From positions 62,001 through 126,000 of the forward strand of contig JAGXIL010000007.1 in the NCBI GenBank assembly GCA_024635655.1: a stretch of 64,000 nucleotides of DNA. The letters run 5' to 3'. Position numbers and translations under genes: made by a program. This document shows positions 48,069 to 57,904 of the stretch, piece by piece. Source of the DNA: Gillisia sp. (GTDB taxonomy: Bacteria > Bacteroidota > Bacteroidia > Flavobacteriales > Flavobacteriaceae). Under the pieces are notes generated by a model. That model did not search any database, was not told the origin of the DNA, and was given only the letters and a program-made list of their open reading frames with translations. Every line of letters starts with the position of its first letter. Positions within the stretch are counted from its first letter, which is position 1.

Positions 48069-50491
48069 TAGATCACAAGATTTAATTTTTCTGACAAGTA
48101 CCTGAAAGATCTTAACCAGGCAGCTGCTTCCGAATTTCCTTTTTTGTCCTCCTCCAGGTAGTGATCATAATGTTCTTCTTTTATTTTAAAGGCAATATTT
48201 TGAGCTTCCCATTCATTTGGTTCCAGTGGGCTTTCCTTAATTATATCTATTAAACTGTAGATATTATCCAAAAGTTCTAGATCAGAAGGATCTTCCTGGA
48301 ACTCATGCATGAGTTTATTTAACTTGTTATCTGTCAAAAAGTTAAGCGTTACTATGTCCAGATTTACATTAACCTGTGAAGCAGTATGAAGTAAATTTTT
48401 AAATCGGTCTAATTTAAATTCCCCATTCTTTAATTCCTGTATAAGTTTTCCGTTGATAGCCATATCCACCGGGGTTTTTAGGCGTTGGGGTACAGCCATA
48501 TTGATCTCGGTAAATGTTTGCAACAACGGATAACTGTTCTCATATATTTGTTGCATAGTATTATCTACGTTTTTAAGCGTATTCTCCATAACAAGTTCCA
48601 TGATACTTTTTTGTTCATCCCGGAACAAGTGCCAGAAAGAATAGTTATGGCTTCCGAAATAGTCGTCCAGTTTATTGAAGATCTCATATATATTGCTCTT
48701 ATTAAAGAAGGTAGAAACACTATTATGCATTTCTTCAAAGGCTTCTTCTCCCATATACTTTCTTACCCCTCCAAATAAGTGGTGGTCTCCCATATGTAAG
48801 ACTGCATAAGAAATATCAACAGTTTCCCACGTAATATCTGATCTAAATTCAGTACGACCTATGATAAGTTTTTGCTTTCCTGCCTCATAGTAGTGCCTGG
48901 TCTTAACGCTGGCGCTAAAATTATAAAGACTTACTTCCTCGGGGAATTCTTCAAATAAGGAAGATACAGCATAATGCGCCCCGATTCTGATCATATCCAA
49001 AGCCATCGGTTTTACAAACTTGTCATAGGCGGTTAAGACCGTACCATATTCAGGTAAATTGCTGGGAATTTTTTCAAGTAAATCTACAAATTCCTCTTCA
49101 TAATCTTTACCGCTAATTTCCTCTGCCAGTTGTATTGCTCTTTTTGCGTAAAAGATATCCTGCATAGATTCTATCCCTGTTACCTCGTCAAAGAACCATC
49201 CGCAACTGGTATACATAAGCATGGTATGATATTGCATCTCCAGTAGTTTGAGCACTTTGACCTTATCTTTGGAAGAAAGGTCTTTACTGACATTTTGTTC
49301 CAGGAATGCATTAGTATTTTCGTAATCTCTGTTTAAAATGACCTGAATATATTTATCCCTTACTCCCCAGGGATCTGAGGTGTATTTATGGAATTCATTT
49401 TCATATAAGGTTTCCAAATTTTCCCGTACCCAGTCAAAAGTATCCCGCAGAGGTTTTCTCCAATCCTGCGTCCAGTTATCATTTCCGCCGGTATTACAGC
49501 CGCAGTTACTTCGCCAGCGTTCTACTCCGTGATAACAGCTCCATGAGGTGTCTTCTATGATCTCCGCCTCATATTCAGGTGGGAATTTTTCCAGGAATTC
49601 TCCGTAAATAGTAAGGTTTGCCTCCTCATGATCGTCAATATGGTGAAGGCAGTATGACAAGGCCATTTCACCCAATGTATGGTGATGGCCATAACTTTCA
49701 CCATCTGTAGCAATATGAACTAATTGTACTTCATCTTCATCTGTAAACTGCCCCTGCAACCTGTCTGCGAAGCGTTTCCCGTCATTCAATAGTCCTTCAA
49801 AAGCAACTCCTTGTGAAGCAGGACCGTCATAAAAGAATAGATTTATTTTATTTCCTGAAGGAAGGTTACAAACATAGGCTCGTTTTGTATTTACCTGGGC
49901 GTTAGAAGCGTCTTCCCATTCCTCATCTCCTATTTTACGCACCCTGTTAGCCTGGTAAGGAGAAAGAACAGTGAATTTTATACCATGTTTGGCCATCATT
50001 TCAAGCGTTGATGTATTCACCGCAGTTTCCCCTACCCACATTCCCTCAGGTTCTCTCTTAAACCGGGATTTAAAGTCTTCAATTCCCCATATAACCTGCG
50101 TTTCCTGGTCTCTTTCATTTGCCAGGGGCATGATCATATGATTATAAGCCTGAGCCATAGCAGACCCATGACCGGAAAAGCGCTTCTGGCTGTCAATGTC
50201 TGCCTGTAGAATCGCATTATAGGTTTCGGGGGTTTCGTTTTCCATCCAGGCTAATAAAGTAGGCCCCATATTAAAACTCATCCACCCGTAATTGTTCATT
50301 ATGGATTCGATCTTTCCATCATCATTCCATATTCGGGAAGATGTATTTCTTATATAACATTCGGCATTTATCCTGTGGTTCCAGTCGTGGTACGGATAGG
50401 CCGAATCCTGGATCTCAACTTTGTTAAGCCAGGGATTTTCTCTTGGTGGCTGGTAAAAATGGCCGTGTATGCAAACATATTTCTCTTTCAT
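48068..50491 (-). CDS. GH57-family glycoside hydrolase with DUF3536 C-terminus
   Basis: An 807-residue cytoplasmic protein. The N-terminal GH57 domain (about 1-330) opens MKEKYVCIHGHFYQPPRENP. Glu155 in GMWVGETAVNTSTLEMMAKH fits the nucleophile and Asp263 in HIATDGESYGHHH the acid. The last 480 residues match the DUF3536 arrangement (YHGVERWRSNCGCNTGGNDNW; QVILNRDYENTNAFLEQ). GH57 members act as amylases, branching enzymes or 4-alpha-glucanotransferases. This locus has no GH13 debranching enzyme, so this protein is a candidate for that job. The specificity is not known. Confidence 0.85.
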   Translation of the reverse strand: MKEKYVCIHGHFYQPPRENPWLNKVEIQDSAYPYHDWNHRINAECYIRNTSSRIWNDDGKIESIMNNYGWMSFNMGPTLLAWMENETPETYNAILQADIDSQKRFSGHGSAMAQAYNHMIMPLANERDQETQVIWGIEDFKSRFKREPEGMWVGETAVNTSTLEMMAKHGIKFTVLSPYQANRVRKIGDEEWEDASNAQVNTKRAYVCNLPSGNKINLFFYDGPASQGVAFEGLLNDGKRFADRLQGQFTDEDEVQLVHIATDGESYGHHHTLGEMALSYCLHHIDDHEEANLTIYGEFLEKFPPEYEAEIIEDTSWSCYHGVERWRSNCGCNTGGNDNWTQDWRKPLRDTFDWVRENLETLYENEFHKYTSDPWGVRDKYIQVILNRDYENTNAFLEQNVSKDLSSKDKVKVLKLLEMQYHTMLMYTSCGWFFDEVTGIESMQDIFYAKRAIQLAEEISGKDYEEEFVDLLEKIPSNLPEYGTVLTAYDKFVKPMALDMIRIGAHYAVSSLFEEFPEEVSLYNFSASVKTRHYYEAGKQKLIIGRTEFRSDITWETVDISYAVLHMGDHHLFGGVRKYMGEEAFEEMHNSVSTFFNKSNIYEIFNKLDDYFGSHNYSFWHLFRDEQKSIMELVMENTLKNVDNTMQQIYENSYPLLQTFTEINMAVPQRLKTPVDMAINGKLIQELKNGEFKLDRFKNLLHTASQVNVNLDIVTLNFLTDNKLNKLMHEFQEDPSDLELLDNIYSLIDIIKESPLEPNEWEAQNIAFKIKEEHYDHYLEEDKKGNSEAAAWLRSFRYLSEKLNLVI

Positions 50492-50586
50492 CTTGTGTAA
50501 TCTTTAAATTTTTAAAACCAGAAACAACGAATTTCTGAAAACGAACTTCTTTGTTCATTATTTACTTATGAAGCATCTTTCCTGGA

Positions 50587-52407
50587 TTATAATTTATTTC
50601 TGCAAATGATCAATGAATTACCGGGGAGCTGAAATTCATTTAATGATTTGGTCTCATTCAAAATTTCCTTTGTTCCTCCCCATGTTTTATCTGCTGAAGC
50701 TAAAATCACCTCCCATTCCCCATTTTGATGAGGAAGAGTGAGCTGTTGACCACCTTCATTAAAGTTAAAAGCCACAAATAAGTGGGATTTCCCTTCAGTA
50801 TAAACCTGCAGAAGTTTTTTCTCTTCATCTGTTTCACAGATCATTTTGTCTTTCCTGAAGGAATTAAAAGCTCCTTCTTTCCGTAGTTGAATTAATTTTT
50901 TATAATAGTTGAAGATTGTATTTTTTGCGGGATTCTTCTTAAAATCCCAATTTATTTTTGAAGCCTCAAAAGTTTCTTCTCCCTGTGGATCTGGAAAATC
51001 TCCCAGGCTGTCAAAAAAGTATTTAAATTCGCGTTTCCTACCTTCCTGGACCGCCTTCACAAGTTCCTTATCGCCATGGCTTACAAAATATTGGAAGGGA
51101 TTGTCTTCGGCAAATTCTTCTCCCATAAATAACATAGGTACAAAAGGAGCCGTTAAGATCACCCCTGCTGCAAGCTTCAGTTTTTCAAAAGAAAGAATTT
51201 TCGATAGCCGATCCCCCAGGATCCTGTTACCTACCTGGTCGTGATTTTGGATACTAATTACAAATTGAGAGGGATCAAGGCCGCGGGGGCTGTTTCCAAT
51301 TGTTCTCTTTCTAAATTGAGAATAAGCACCATCATATATAAATGCTTGCCTATAGGCTTTGGCCATATCTTCCATTTTGCCGTAATCACTATAATAGCCC
51401 TGTTTTTCCCCGGTTAATAAGGTATGAAGAGCATGATGAAAATCATCTACCCACTGTCCTTCCAGTCCAAAACCTCCTTTATTATATGTGTTGATAACCT
51501 TTACGTCATTTAGGTCACTTTCAGCAATTAAGACATACTTGCGGTTTGTTCTTTCCTCCAGTTTATCTATATCTTCACTCATTTCCCGCAGTAAGTGCCT
51601 GGCGCCTCGGTCTATTATCTCATGAATGGCATCAAGTCGTAATCCGTCAAAATGAAATTCTTCCAGCCACATCCGTGCATTTTGAAGAAAAAAATTCCGA
51701 ACCTCGTCAGAATGTTTGTCATCGAAGTTTAAAGCTGCACCCCAGGGAGTGTGGTATTTTTCAGTAAAATACGGTCCAAATTCCCTGAGGTAATTTCCTT
51801 CCGGCCCCATGTGGTTATAAACGGCATCTAAAATTACGGCAACTCCTTTTTTGTGGCAGGCATCAATCATTTTTTTTAATCCCAAAGGGCCACCGTAACT
51901 GTGTTGGGCTGCATAGGGATATACCCCGTCATACCCCCAGTTGCGCTCGCCCGGAAATTGTGATATGGGTAAGATCTCCAGAGTATTGACCCCGAGTTCA
52001 AGAAAGTGATCCAGTTTGTCTATTACAGCTTCAAATGTACCCTGTGGTGTGAAGGTACCCATATGCAATTCATAGATGATCATATCAGATAAGGGCAAAC
52101 CTTTCCATGAAGCATCACCCCAGTTATAGTCATTTGACGCTATGACCTTAGACCAGGAGTGTACCCCTTCCGGTTGTGATCTGGAAGCAGGGTCCGGAAA
52201 TTCCTGCTCTCCATCGAGCTTGTATTTATATAAACTACCGGGTGACACCCCCGCAATTTCTCCCTCCCAATAACCGTGTGCATTTTTTTTTAGTATTACA
52301 TCTTCTCTATCCTTTAGTACTACCTGCACCTCCTCTTTAAATGGCGCCCATACCACAAATCTTGTTATATCATCACCTATATATTCCGACCCTATCTTTC
52401 TTCTCAT
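50587..52407 (-). CDS. treZ: Maltooligosyltrehalose trehalohydrolase (GH13)
   Basis: A 606-residue TreZ, which cuts trehalose from maltooligosyltrehalose made by TreY. An N-terminal CBM48-like fold (VVWAPFKEEVQVVLKDREDV) leads to the catalytic barrel: IIYELHMGTFTPQGTFEAVIDKL, FDGLRLDAIHEIIDRG with the nucleophile Asp, VLIAESDLND with the acid Glu, and SIQNHDQVGNRILG. It heads the leftward unit; GH57 follows after 95 bases. A -7 match TAGATTTG (52438-52431) lies upstream, without a TTG partner. Confidence 0.95.
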   Translation of the reverse strand: MRRKIGSEYIGDDITRFVVWAPFKEEVQVVLKDREDVILKKNAHGYWEGEIAGVSPGSLYKYKLDGEQEFPDPASRSQPEGVHSWSKVIASNDYNWGDASWKGLPLSDMIIYELHMGTFTPQGTFEAVIDKLDHFLELGVNTLEILPISQFPGERNWGYDGVYPYAAQHSYGGPLGLKKMIDACHKKGVAVILDAVYNHMGPEGNYLREFGPYFTEKYHTPWGAALNFDDKHSDEVRNFFLQNARMWLEEFHFDGLRLDAIHEIIDRGARHLLREMSEDIDKLEERTNRKYVLIAESDLNDVKVINTYNKGGFGLEGQWVDDFHHALHTLLTGEKQGYYSDYGKMEDMAKAYRQAFIYDGAYSQFRKRTIGNSPRGLDPSQFVISIQNHDQVGNRILGDRLSKILSFEKLKLAAGVILTAPFVPMLFMGEEFAEDNPFQYFVSHGDKELVKAVQEGRKREFKYFFDSLGDFPDPQGEETFEASKINWDFKKNPAKNTIFNYYKKLIQLRKEGAFNSFRKDKMICETDEEKKLLQVYTEGKSHLFVAFNFNEGGQQLTLPHQNGEWEVILASADKTWGGTKEILNETKSLNEFQLPGNSLIICRNKL

Positions 52408-52586
52408 GGTTTGATTTTTTCTCCCACTATCAAATCTAAGAATGATTAGCTAAAAATTTGAGGTTTAGTATATCTTTAACTCATAAGTTTTACAGACTTC
52501 TCTAAATTTAGTTACTTTCAGAACAATTCCTTTTTTTAATTCAAAATTTTAACAGGATACTAAGTAAAATTAATTTTTATAACTAC

Positions 52587-54578
52587 ATGAATATAGACGG
52601 CCATATAAGAGTAAGTATTGACAATGTTACTCCGGAGATAGATTGCGGGAAATACCCTATAAAGCGAGTAGAAAATGAAGAAATATTAGTGACGGCTGAT
52701 ATATTTGGGGATGGACATGATAAAGTTGATGCCGTACTGCTCTACCGTGAAAAAACCAAAGGGAAAAGTAAAGAAAAAAAATGGCAGGAGAAACCTTTTA
52801 CTTTTAAAGGAAACGATAAATGGAGTTGTAAATTCTCTATTGATACCACAGGTTTTTTTGAATATACCATCGAAGCCTGGATCGATCATTTTACCACCTG
52901 GCAGGATGGATTGAAAAAGAAGTTTGACGCAGGACAGCCTATGGAAACTGAATTACTTATAGGAGCGCAGATGATGGAAGAAGCCATTGCCAGAGGTGCT
53001 GCTTCACAAAAAAAACAGCTGCAAAAGTGGGTTGAACTATTAAGAAATAATAAGGATACAAAAGATTCTGTTTCTCTGGCTTTAAGCCCGGAAATAACAC
53101 AACTGATGTATGAAACCCGCGACCGAACGAAAACCAGCAGGTATGATAAAAACCTGACGGTTCTGGTGGAACGAAAGCGGGCGCTTTTCAGTTCCTGGTA
53201 TGAATTCTTTCCCCGGTCCACCTCCCCTGTTGAAGGAGAGCACGGAACATTTAAAACCAGTGAGGCTATACTCCCTGAGATTGCCAGAATGGGATTTGAT
53301 GTTATTTATCTTCCTCCCATTCATCCCATAGGCCGTAGTTTTAGAAAGGGAATTAATAATGCTACCGAAGCCAGGCCTGAGGATCCCGGTTCTCCATGGG
53401 CTATAGGATCTGAAGCCGGAGGCCACAAGGCCATTCATCCCGAACTGGGAACAATGGAAGATTTTGTGAGTTTGGTGAATAAAGCCAAAAGTTTGGATAT
53501 GGAAATAGCTTTGGATTTTGCCATTCAATGTTCACAGGACCATCCATATGTCAAAGACCACCCGCAGTGGTTCAATTGGCGGCCGGACGGAACTGTACAA
53601 TATGCTGAAAATCCCCCAAAAAAATACCAGGATGTACTTCCGGTAAATTATGAATCTGCCGACTGGGAAAACCTTTGGCAGGAGTTAAAAAGCATTGTAG
53701 AATTTTGGATAGATAAAGGAGTACGAATTTTTAGAGTAGATAATCCACATACCAAATCCTTTATCTTTTGGGAATGGTTAATTAAGGAGATCAACCTGAA
53801 ATATGACGGAATCCTTTTTCTTGCAGAAGCCTTTACCAGGCCCAGAATAATGGAAAAGCTCGGTAAAATAGGGTTTACCCAATCTTACACTTATTTTACG
53901 TGGAGAAACAATAAGAAGGAGTTCCAGGAATATCTAACTGAACTTACTCAAACAGAAATGGTAGAGTATTTCAGACCTAATTTCTGGCCAAATACTCCTG
54001 ATATTTTACCGATATCCCTGGAGAATAAAGGAGAACCTTCTTTCTTAATAAGGCTCCTGCTGGCTGGAACCCTTTCTTCCAATTACGGAATGTACGGCCC
54101 TTTATTCGAATTCAATTTAAATGAAGCATACCCCGGAAAAGAAGAATACACCCGGTCTGAAAAATATGAAGTTAAACACTGGGATTGGGAGAAAACAACC
54201 AAGACCAAGGATTTAATTATTACATTAAATAAGGTGAGAAAAGAAAATGAAGCCTTACAAAAAACCAGAAATATTGAATTCTGTGATACAGATAATGATC
54301 AGTTGATATGTTATTCGAAAATAGACGAGGATCACCAGAATAAACTTCTTATAGTAGTGAGTTTTGATCCTCAATACAGCCAGTCCGGCTGGTTAAAAGT
54401 CCCGCTTAAAAAGTTTGGACTAAAGGACAATGAACCTTTTACTGTAATTGATCTATTAACCGGCTCAAAATATTTCTGGGAAAACGAATGGAATTATGTA
54501 GCTCTTCATCCTCAAGGGATCCCCGGCCATATATTCCGGATAGAACAATCAGAACCAGACACGACAAAAACAAAATAA
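52587..54578 (+). CDS. glgE: Alpha-1,4-glucan:maltose-1-phosphate maltosyltransferase
   Basis: A 663-residue GlgE (GH13 subfamily 3). It extends alpha-1,4-glucan by maltose units from maltose-1-phosphate. The nucleophile is Asp385 in FRVDNPHTKSFIFWEWLI (a GlgE hallmark) and the acid Glu414 in LAEAFTRPRIM. An N-terminal immunoglobulin-like domain holds about 110 residues. It starts the rightward unit glgE-treS-glgB, diverging from treZ across 179 bases, and treS starts 5 bases after its stop. Confidence 0.95.
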   Translation: MNIDGHIRVSIDNVTPEIDCGKYPIKRVENEEILVTADIFGDGHDKVDAVLLYREKTKGKSKEKKWQEKPFTFKGNDKWSCKFSIDTTGFFEYTIEAWIDHFTTWQDGLKKKFDAGQPMETELLIGAQMMEEAIARGAASQKKQLQKWVELLRNNKDTKDSVSLALSPEITQLMYETRDRTKTSRYDKNLTVLVERKRALFSSWYEFFPRSTSPVEGEHGTFKTSEAILPEIARMGFDVIYLPPIHPIGRSFRKGINNATEARPEDPGSPWAIGSEAGGHKAIHPELGTMEDFVSLVNKAKSLDMEIALDFAIQCSQDHPYVKDHPQWFNWRPDGTVQYAENPPKKYQDVLPVNYESADWENLWQELKSIVEFWIDKGVRIFRVDNPHTKSFIFWEWLIKEINLKYDGILFLAEAFTRPRIMEKLGKIGFTQSYTYFTWRNNKKEFQEYLTELTQTEMVEYFRPNFWPNTPDILPISLENKGEPSFLIRLLLAGTLSSNYGMYGPLFEFNLNEAYPGKEEYTRSEKYEVKHWDWEKTTKTKDLIITLNKVRKENEALQKTRNIEFCDTDNDQLICYSKIDEDHQNKLLIVVSFDPQYSQSGWLKVPLKKFGLKDNEPFTVIDLLTGSKYFWENEWNYVALHPQGIPGHIFRIEQSEPDTTKTK

Positions 54579-54583
54579 AAACT

Positions 54584-57500
54584 ATGACAGACCAATCACA
54601 TGCAGATGAACAAATGTACTGGTATAAAGATGCCATAATTTATGAATTACATATCAAAGCCTTCTATGACAGCAATGGTGATGGAATAGGAGATTTTGAA
54701 GGGTTGTTACAAAAACTCGATTACCTGGAAGATCTTGGAGTATCAGCTATATGGCTGCTTCCGTTCTATCCATCACCACTTAAAGATGATGGATATGATA
54801 TTTCCGACTATTACACTATTAATCCTTCATATGGGGACATTAAAGGTTTCAAAAAACTTATAAAAGAAGCTCACAAACGCGGCCTTAAGGTTATTACGGA
54901 ACTTGTTATTAACCATACCTCAGATCAACATCCATGGTTCCAGAGAGCAAGGTTGGCTCCCAAAGGATCTGATGAACGAAATTTCTATGTGTGGAGTGAT
55001 GACCCTAATAAATACAAAGACGCAAGAATAATATTTACTGATACTGAAACATCTAACTGGACCTGGGACGCAGAAGCACAGTCCTACTTCTGGCACCGCT
55101 TTTTCTCTCACCAGCCCGATCTGAATTTTGACAGTCCCCAAGTACAGACAGAAATTTTTAAGATCATGGATTTCTGGTGTAAAATGGGTGTTGACGGTTT
55201 CCGCCTGGATGCCGTACCGTATTTATTTGAACGGGAAAATACCAATTGTGAAAATCTTGAACCTACCCATGATTTTCTAAAAAAATTAAGAGCACACGTA
55301 GATAAGCACTTTGACAATAAACTGTTATTGGCTGAAGCCAATATGTGGCCGGAAGATTCTGCTGCATACTTTGGCGATGGAGACGAGTGCCATATGAATT
55401 ACCACTTCCCTATTATGCCCAGGATGTTTATGGCTGTAAAAATGGAAGATCGCTACCCTATCATTGATATTATAGACCAAACTCCTGAAATTCCTGAATC
55501 ATGTCAATGGGCAATTTTCCTTAGGAATCACGATGAGTTGACACTTGAAATGGTTACTGATGAAGAGAGGGATTACATGTATAAGATGTACACCAAAGAT
55601 CCTCAGGCTAAGATAAATGTGGGTATACGTCACCGGTTAGCACCATTATTGGAAAATAACAGGAATAAAATAGAACTCATGAATGTGCTTCTGTTTTCGT
55701 TGCCGGGAACTCCGGTTATATATTACGGAGATGAAATAGGAATGGGTGACAACTTTTACCTGGGAGACAGAGATGGGGTGCGAACGCCAATGCAATGGAG
55801 CGCTGACCGGAATGCAGGTTTTTCTTCAGCAAATCCACATAAACTTTATCTTCCGGTGGTAATTGATCCGGAATATAAATATGAGGCAATAAATGTTGAA
55901 TCGCAGCTTCTAAATTCTTCTTCTCTATTATGGTGGATGAAGCGAATAATAAGTATGCGCAAGAAATTTAAAGCATTTGGACGCGGGGATATTAAATTCC
56001 TTTCCCCTACCAATGCCAAAATCATTGCATATACCAGGACTTATGAAGATGAGGATATATTGGTACTCGCAAATTTATCCAGGTTCTCCCAGGCTGCTGA
56101 ACTTGAAATGGAAGATTATGAGGGTTATACTCCTATTGAAGTTTTCAGCCATAACAAATTTCCGAAGATCACAGATGATCCATACCTGTTTACCATGTCT
56201 CCGCATGGATACTATTGGTTCTTACTGGAAAAGGAAAAAGATCATTTGGAAGGAATTGCAAAAACGCCTGCTCTGGAAGTGGCATCCTGGGATGACCTCT
56301 TTCTTCCTAAAACCAGGGGCAAATTGGAAAATAAAGTCTTGCCGGGCTATTTAAAGTCCTGTAGATGGTTTGGAGGAAAATCAAGAGTAATTCAAAATAT
56401 TTCGATCATAAGTAATGTTAAGATCCCGGTTAAAGATCATCCCTCCAATCTTATTACTATTGAAATTAATTATAACGACGGAGTCCCCGAGGTTTATCAG
56501 TTACCTCTTTCCTATATTTCCCATAAAACAGAAGATATTTTAAAAGAGATTCCGAAAAAGGGAGTGATCGCTAATCTTAAAATTGGAGATGAAGAAGGAT
56601 TACTCTTTGATGCAGTCTATAATGAGGATTTCCGGAATGTACTGTTCCAGAATATAAGAAAGGGACGAAAACTTCAGAATGGATCAGGAAACCTAATGTT
56701 TTATCATAGTGAAGGCGTTAGTGCAGCTATGGGTAAGGGAGAAATTCATTCCAAAGTACTCAATGCTGAACAAAGCAATACCTCACTAATTTTTGATAAC
56801 AAGTACTTTCTGAAATTATATAGAAAGCTGGACAATACTATAAACCCGGATCTTGAGATTACTCGCTATCTTTCAGAAAAGACAGATTATAAAAATTCGC
56901 CCAAATTTGTAGGAGCCATTGAATTAAATCCTGATGCTAAAGAAAAAATTATATTAGGAATGATGCAGGATCTGGTTCCAAACCAGGGGGATGCCTGGGA
57001 TTACACCAGAGATTCACTGGAACGGTTTTTTGAAACAGTGATCACCCAGGCAAAGGAAAAGAATGTAGAGAAAGCTCCGGGTGAACTCACCCAGGAACTT
57101 TCTTATGAACAGCTACCAGATTCTTTTAAAGAGATTTTGGGGGTAGTGTTTCCCGAAAGGATAACCTTACTGGGACAACGTACAGCTGAGATGCACAATG
57201 CTTTGGCTGCCAATCCCGATGAAAAGGATTTTGAGCATGAACCTTTTTCACTCCATTATCAACGGTCCCTGTTTTCCTCTCTGCAATCCCTGACCAGGAA
57301 CTCCTTTCAAAATCTTCAGAAGAGTTTAAAGAATTTACCTGAAGAAGTGAGAAAAGAAGCTAAGGAAGTTTTGGAAATGAAAAGTGATGTGCTAAAATGC
57401 TTTAAAAGGGTGTATAAGCACAAGATCCCCATTATGAAGATCAGGACCCATGGTGACTACCATTTAGGGCAGGTACTCTGGACGGGAAAAGATTTTGTGA

Positions 57501-57904
57501 TCATTGACTTTGAAGGAGAACCCGCACGGGCATTTAGTGAGCGAAGATTAAAACGCTCTCCCCTACGTGATGTGGCCGGGATGGTGAGATCATTTCATTA
57601 TGCCGCGTACAGTAGTATCATAGAACCAGAATTTTCACAACAACGTAAAGAAGGGAATCTAGAGCAGTGGGCAGAATCCTGGTACTACCATATTACCAGA
57701 ATTTTCCTGCAGGGCTATTTAGAAAAAGTAAAAGGAAGTAATTTCATTCCTGAAGACCAGGAAGATTTTAAAATTTTAATGGAAACATTCCTGCTGGAAA
57801 AAGCAGTGTATGAATTGAATTATGAACTGAATAATCGTCCCGACTGGGTTTTAATACCTTTACGGGGCATAAAAACAATAATTGGGAGGTATAGAAATGG
57901 CTAA
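54584..57904 (+). CDS. treS: Trehalose synthase fused to maltokinase
   Basis: A 1106-residue fusion. Residues about 1-560 are TreS (GH13), which interconverts maltose and trehalose: YWYKDAIIYELHIKAFYDSN and the nucleophile Asp209 in GFRLDAVPYLFERE. The C-terminal 500 residues are a maltokinase (Pep2/Mak): LPGYLKSCRWFGGKSR and a kinase loop HGDYHLGQVLW (Asp958) with FEGEPARAF following. Maltokinase makes maltose-1-phosphate for GlgE, so the fusion channels trehalose into glucan. The stop overlaps the glgB start by 8 bases. Confidence 0.95.
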   Translation: MTDQSHADEQMYWYKDAIIYELHIKAFYDSNGDGIGDFEGLLQKLDYLEDLGVSAIWLLPFYPSPLKDDGYDISDYYTINPSYGDIKGFKKLIKEAHKRGLKVITELVINHTSDQHPWFQRARLAPKGSDERNFYVWSDDPNKYKDARIIFTDTETSNWTWDAEAQSYFWHRFFSHQPDLNFDSPQVQTEIFKIMDFWCKMGVDGFRLDAVPYLFERENTNCENLEPTHDFLKKLRAHVDKHFDNKLLLAEANMWPEDSAAYFGDGDECHMNYHFPIMPRMFMAVKMEDRYPIIDIIDQTPEIPESCQWAIFLRNHDELTLEMVTDEERDYMYKMYTKDPQAKINVGIRHRLAPLLENNRNKIELMNVLLFSLPGTPVIYYGDEIGMGDNFYLGDRDGVRTPMQWSADRNAGFSSANPHKLYLPVVIDPEYKYEAINVESQLLNSSSLLWWMKRIISMRKKFKAFGRGDIKFLSPTNAKIIAYTRTYEDEDILVLANLSRFSQAAELEMEDYEGYTPIEVFSHNKFPKITDDPYLFTMSPHGYYWFLLEKEKDHLEGIAKTPALEVASWDDLFLPKTRGKLENKVLPGYLKSCRWFGGKSRVIQNISIISNVKIPVKDHPSNLITIEINYNDGVPEVYQLPLSYISHKTEDILKEIPKKGVIANLKIGDEEGLLFDAVYNEDFRNVLFQNIRKGRKLQNGSGNLMFYHSEGVSAAMGKGEIHSKVLNAEQSNTSLIFDNKYFLKLYRKLDNTINPDLEITRYLSEKTDYKNSPKFVGAIELNPDAKEKIILGMMQDLVPNQGDAWDYTRDSLERFFETVITQAKEKNVEKAPGELTQELSYEQLPDSFKEILGVVFPERITLLGQRTAEMHNALAANPDEKDFEHEPFSLHYQRSLFSSLQSLTRNSFQNLQKSLKNLPEEVRKEAKEVLEMKSDVLKCFKRVYKHKIPIMKIRTHGDYHLGQVLWTGKDFVIIDFEGEPARAFSERRLKRSPLRDVAGMVRSFHYAAYSSIIEPEFSQQRKEGNLEQWAESWYYHITRIFLQGYLEKVKGSNFIPEDQEDFKILMETFLLEKAVYELNYELNNRPDWVLIPLRGIKTIIGRYRNG

